Below are positions 60,346-64,000 of a DNA stretch of 64,000 bases, in pieces. Positions within the stretch are counted from its first letter, which is position 1. Each line of letters begins with the position of its first letter. This stretch comes from Echinostoma caproni (lineage: Eukaryota; Platyhelminthes; Trematoda; Plagiorchiida; Echinostomatidae). A program made the translations under genes and the position numbers. Below the pieces are notes generated by a model. That model saw only the letters and a list, made by a program, of their open reading frames with translations. It was not told the origin of the DNA and made no database searches. The stretch covers positions 2,426 through 66,425 of the forward strand of contig UZAN01040018.1 of the NCBI GenBank assembly GCA_900618425.1. The letters are read 5' to 3'.

Positions 60346-63299
60346 TTCAAACTTTATTTGCTAAATTTGTCATATGATCAAAACAAATCGTCCACTACTA
60401 TCAAGTTTGGTATGGTCGTCTGGTTTCATGTACCCTCCAGGACATACACCATAGTGATGTGACAGTAACTTGCTCTCTAGATGACCGGGCCTATTGGTCA
60501 AACGTTTGCGTGAAAAACGTGTCAGGTTACCTGAATGAACTTCTGTTTGGCTTCTTCTGCTTTAAGTAGGCTCCATTCAATTTCTGATTACCGAGGTTAG
60601 ATTTTTCCTTGTTGAGTTTGAAAGTGGTCATATACCTTGAACAAATACCTGTTGAGTCCTCAACTCATTACAGAGCAGAATTGTAACAACCATTGTTTAT
60701 ACAGGGTAAAATATTTGAACATGTAATAAACCATTTTGCTTGTTAAACGTTTCCTTTTGCGTTGATAAAATGTGATTCAGAGGAGCATACATCACTTCTA
60801 GATTCTTGAACAAAATTTTGGATTAACCAAAACAAATACGTTTTCGTTGAAAATCACTTCAAGATTGAATCTACCGGTCTCATTGTAAATTAGTGACCAT
60901 TCATGAACAGAAAATACCTTGAATATATTCACACTGTTCAGATACATACATAATGCATGCAAAGGTATGATCCGCAGAAACAACTGGTGGCCAGAACTTC
61001 AAATGCATGAGTGCCATGTCAGGTAGTATTGATGAGAAGCACACTGTTGAACATTATTGTCGTGCCAACTCAAAAGTTATCAATGTTTGATGTTCAGTTA
61101 AAAAGTAGTTCTCGGTCTCCGTAAGAACAATGTACCTTTTGTTTCTTTCCGATTAACTAGAGGGCTGGTTCTGGTTGGGGAGTACATTTAACGAACCAAA
61201 GAACTCACCCGGATTATTGGACTGGAAACAAAATCGTGTTGCATACGGAGTCTTCATTCATAGCTTCTTGATCGTGAATCAGGAATTCCACAAACGAACA
61301 ACAGCTAAATAAGCTTCATTCACTTGATCTAATCTATTTTTGGAGTGAACTGGATATTCTATGCGAGGGATCCGGTGTTGAAACAATGCACTCTATGGTA
61401 GATACACATCGTCATCACTTAATTCTCAGGAGGTAAGGCCTAAATTTTGGTGTGTTTCTCTGGCGTATGGTTCACGGTAATAGTACATTTCGTTTGGCGA
61501 CCAGTGCCTCACTAGGCCTACATCAAGAGAGAGATAATGCTTGAGAGAAGAAGTAAAAAATGGTATTAAAGTTATGGGGGGGGGGGCAAGGAGCATTGAG
61601 CGGAATGAATGAATTAAGGTAAGCTCCTGTTGCAAATCATTAACTAGACGTTCTCTGTAAGTCAGATATGGAGGATATGAAAGTTAGTGACATGGCAATG
61701 TGGAGTTCTGATGTGTAGTATTGTGGGTAAACAGTGGCTTCAGTTTTCTACCAGTAAGGATTAAAGTTAACCTTGAAAACAGTTGGAGTTATCGGACACT
61801 ACTGCAGTCAGAAATTGGTCGCAAAATAAAAATAAACCTTTTTTCCTATAAATCCACCGAGCGATCATGCGACAACGCAACGTTTTTCAACCCACAAGAG
61901 GAAGCAGATTTGTGTTTGAAGCTTTCTGGGACATATGAGTAAGAATCAAATCGTCAGTATATTTTCAGGGTAAGGTAGACGGGTGTACTTGGGAGAGTTT
62001 GATTGCAATAAAGTGAGAAGAGGATAAAATTGTGTAGCACACTGCAATTAGCGGGAACTGGCGAGGAACTCCTTCCATCACACACTGATGACCTTTCCTT
62101 GGTTAATGAAGTAGTCACAGATATCCAGACAAGTAGAGGACGGGTGTGGCATTGAATTAACGACGTGAGTATGAAGATGTATTGACACAGAAATTTGGAG
62201 TTTTTATAGTCCCACAATAAGACTTGGACAAGTTTGTGCCCCTAATCTAAATACAGTACGTAACAGTGTTGCAGACGAGCATTAACATGGAGAATGGAAC
62301 GCTGCCCGTGATAGGAAATTTGGTTGAAGTCACTGATGTTCACGGAGCACGTGAGAGCATCAAATACAATTTTTTACACAGTATTGAAGCGTGTCACTTT
62401 CGAAACAGTTTAACTAAATTTTCCTTTATTCCTTTTCTGGGAGGGAAAGTAAACAAATGTTCCACCAATAGTTGGTTATTTCACAGTCGGAGAGGGAATG
62501 ATTAAACCTATCTGACCTCGTTGTAACATAGTGATTTGCGTGTACTTTTAAGACACCCGAAAGGAAGTCATAGGATGAAGCACCTTGATTGGATTTAATA
62601 AGCTTCAGTTCTGTAAGAAGATCTAGATTGACAAAAAAGAGATACGTGAGCGCTTGGTGGTTGTGCCATCGCTAAGGAAGTATATGAATGGGTCATATGC
62701 GGGAATGAATGAATTTTGAGCTCCTTTAAATGGCACTCAGTTTTCACAAGAAGGAGAATTTTTCTTTTTGTCAAGAAATTCGGAAACAAACTATTTTGAA
62801 GAACTGTTTTATTATACCTTTGGATAAGATGAGCGATGCCACCGTTGGCTTGCGCCAAGATCGATGATTAGTTTCTTTGTTGCACAGTGGTTCTTTTAAT
62901 TCGCAAGACACAAGGTGATTCGAGTGAGTTTAAACTATTACGGTGGTGGTACAACATAAATCGTAATGAAACTTAACTTAACTTGTAATATTTTCACCAT
63001 GCTTAGAGATGCCCAGGGTCAGAGGTTTCATTCATCTTATCCAAGGTCAACAATTTGTTGGGATTTTGCCACCACATGTATAGTTAACGTTTAAGTGATT
63101 CGGATAAACTTTTAGTATTCAATGTTTTGTCAACCCCAGGAAGAACATTGACCACAAAACCGAGCGTAAACCCAAGGAGTAAAGAGTGAAAGGTTTCATA
63201 ATTTTTATTTCATACACTTCTGAGTTCATACTGTGTGCCAAACCAATCACAGTACAACTTTATAGAAGAGGTTTAGTGAGTTGTTCGTGGACGCGATAC
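60346..63299. other. No gene recognised
   Basis: AT-rich with short frames. A G run sits near 61576-61586. Confidence 0.4.
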
Positions 63300-63790
63300 T
63301 GCCAGATTACCTTGGTCAAGGAAGGTGAAGTTTCGTGGGGAATTAACAACCGGAGCTTTAGATCAGCCAAAATCTCACCCGTAAGGCAACAGAGCCGTGC
63401 AGGAAAACTGTAATTCATCAAGAGCCGGTGTCCGGTTAATCGAATTAGTCCCCTTTTCGACGGGTTAAACCTACAAGGTGCCCAATTTACATTCGATCCC
63501 CACTGGGGTCGGTGACCAATGGAACAACCAGGAAGGTTTGCCTGGGTGTAGTTCAAACGTTTCTTCTTGGATGNAGCTCTGGGTCAACTCCCATGAATGA
63601 ACTGCCAGTGGTTCACGAACTCAATTATAGCCCCAGGTTTAGGGTTTTCTTTTTCTCACTTTGTTGGAAAATCACCGCCACGAGAAGGTATTGAGTAGAG
63701 CTTACCCAGCAGAAGTTGTTTGGAACGCACGGTCCTATAAGAGCATTTCGCGAGGTATAAGTGAAGCCAGACCGGTACCAGCTCAACACA
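63300..63790 (+). repeat. Dispersed repeat, copy 2
   Basis: This is homologous in order and orientation to 36541-36990: GAGCCGGTGTCCGGTTAAT, CAACCAGGAAGGTTTGCCTG, TATAGCCCCAGGTTTAGGG and GAGCATTTCGCGAGGT. A single N lies at 63574. No coding potential is supported. Confidence 0.6.
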
Positions 63791-64000
63791 CTTATCCCCC
63801 ACCTTACTGAGATGTTCGGAGGTGAGGGAATGTATAATCATGTGATGATAATCATGTAGAATATCAATTCGAGTTTAAGCATATGAGCGAAAAACTATAC
63901 AGATCATCGGCAGTCTAACTAGCACGGCCAATTCAAGACTGTTGCCGATGAACACCGCACATATAGAAAAATCGGTGGTGTATTCCAGTCAAAAAAATCG

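Noticed and set aside
1..64000. CRISPR arrays, bacterial operons or prophage genes
   Set aside because: No regularly spaced repeats and no dense coding. Spliced genes and retroelements show a eukaryotic genome.

Overview
The window looks like nuclear DNA from a flatworm, most likely a digenean trematode. The evidence is one muscle protein gene with long, repeat-filled introns and standard GT-AG splicing, in an AT-rich background crowded with decayed CR1/Jockey-type LINEs, Penelope-like elements, and short tRNA-like repeats that carry hammerhead ribozyme sequences. All three repeat types are characteristic of schistosomes and their relatives. I cannot name the species.

There is one confident protein-coding gene: a five-exon calponin/transgelin-family gene on the plus strand (coding 42258-51519). 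It encodes a single N-terminal CH domain (exons 2-4) and seven calponin-like (CLIK) repeats of 39 residues (exon 5). A short N gap at 44048-44055 hides the 3' splice site of intron 1. Intron 2 holds two copies of a ribozyme-bearing SINE arranged head to head. Each copy has an intact-looking type I hammerhead core, one on each strand. Intron 1 holds a decayed relative.

The rest is mostly transposon graveyard. Non-LTR fragments lie at about 4171-4960 (-), 8695-11210 (+), 24400-24790 (+), 25640-26530 (-), 29187-29750 (+), 32740-33920 (-, split by a SINE), 34850-35362 (+) and 38054-40183 (+). Penelope-like remnants lie at about 13620-14870 and 52690-53825. SINE-like copies lie at about 32105-32275, 33340-33520, 43370-43485, 45576-45725, 45890-46090 and 60185-60345. 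A dispersed repeat of about 450 bp occurs at 36541-36990 and 63300-63790. A long imperfect hairpin sits at 19148-19296. All the element reading frames carry stops or frameshifts, so none looks able to move.

A few short reading frames outside these elements (17352-18260, 18303-18785, 22470-22700, 56970-57165) could be exons or remnants. I could not identify them and list them at low confidence. Large stretches (about 0.6-4 kb, 5-8.7 kb, 14.9-17.3 kb, 26.6-29.1 kb, 30-32 kb, 40.2-42.2 kb, 57.2-60.1 kb, 60.4-63.3 kb) show nothing I can support as a gene.
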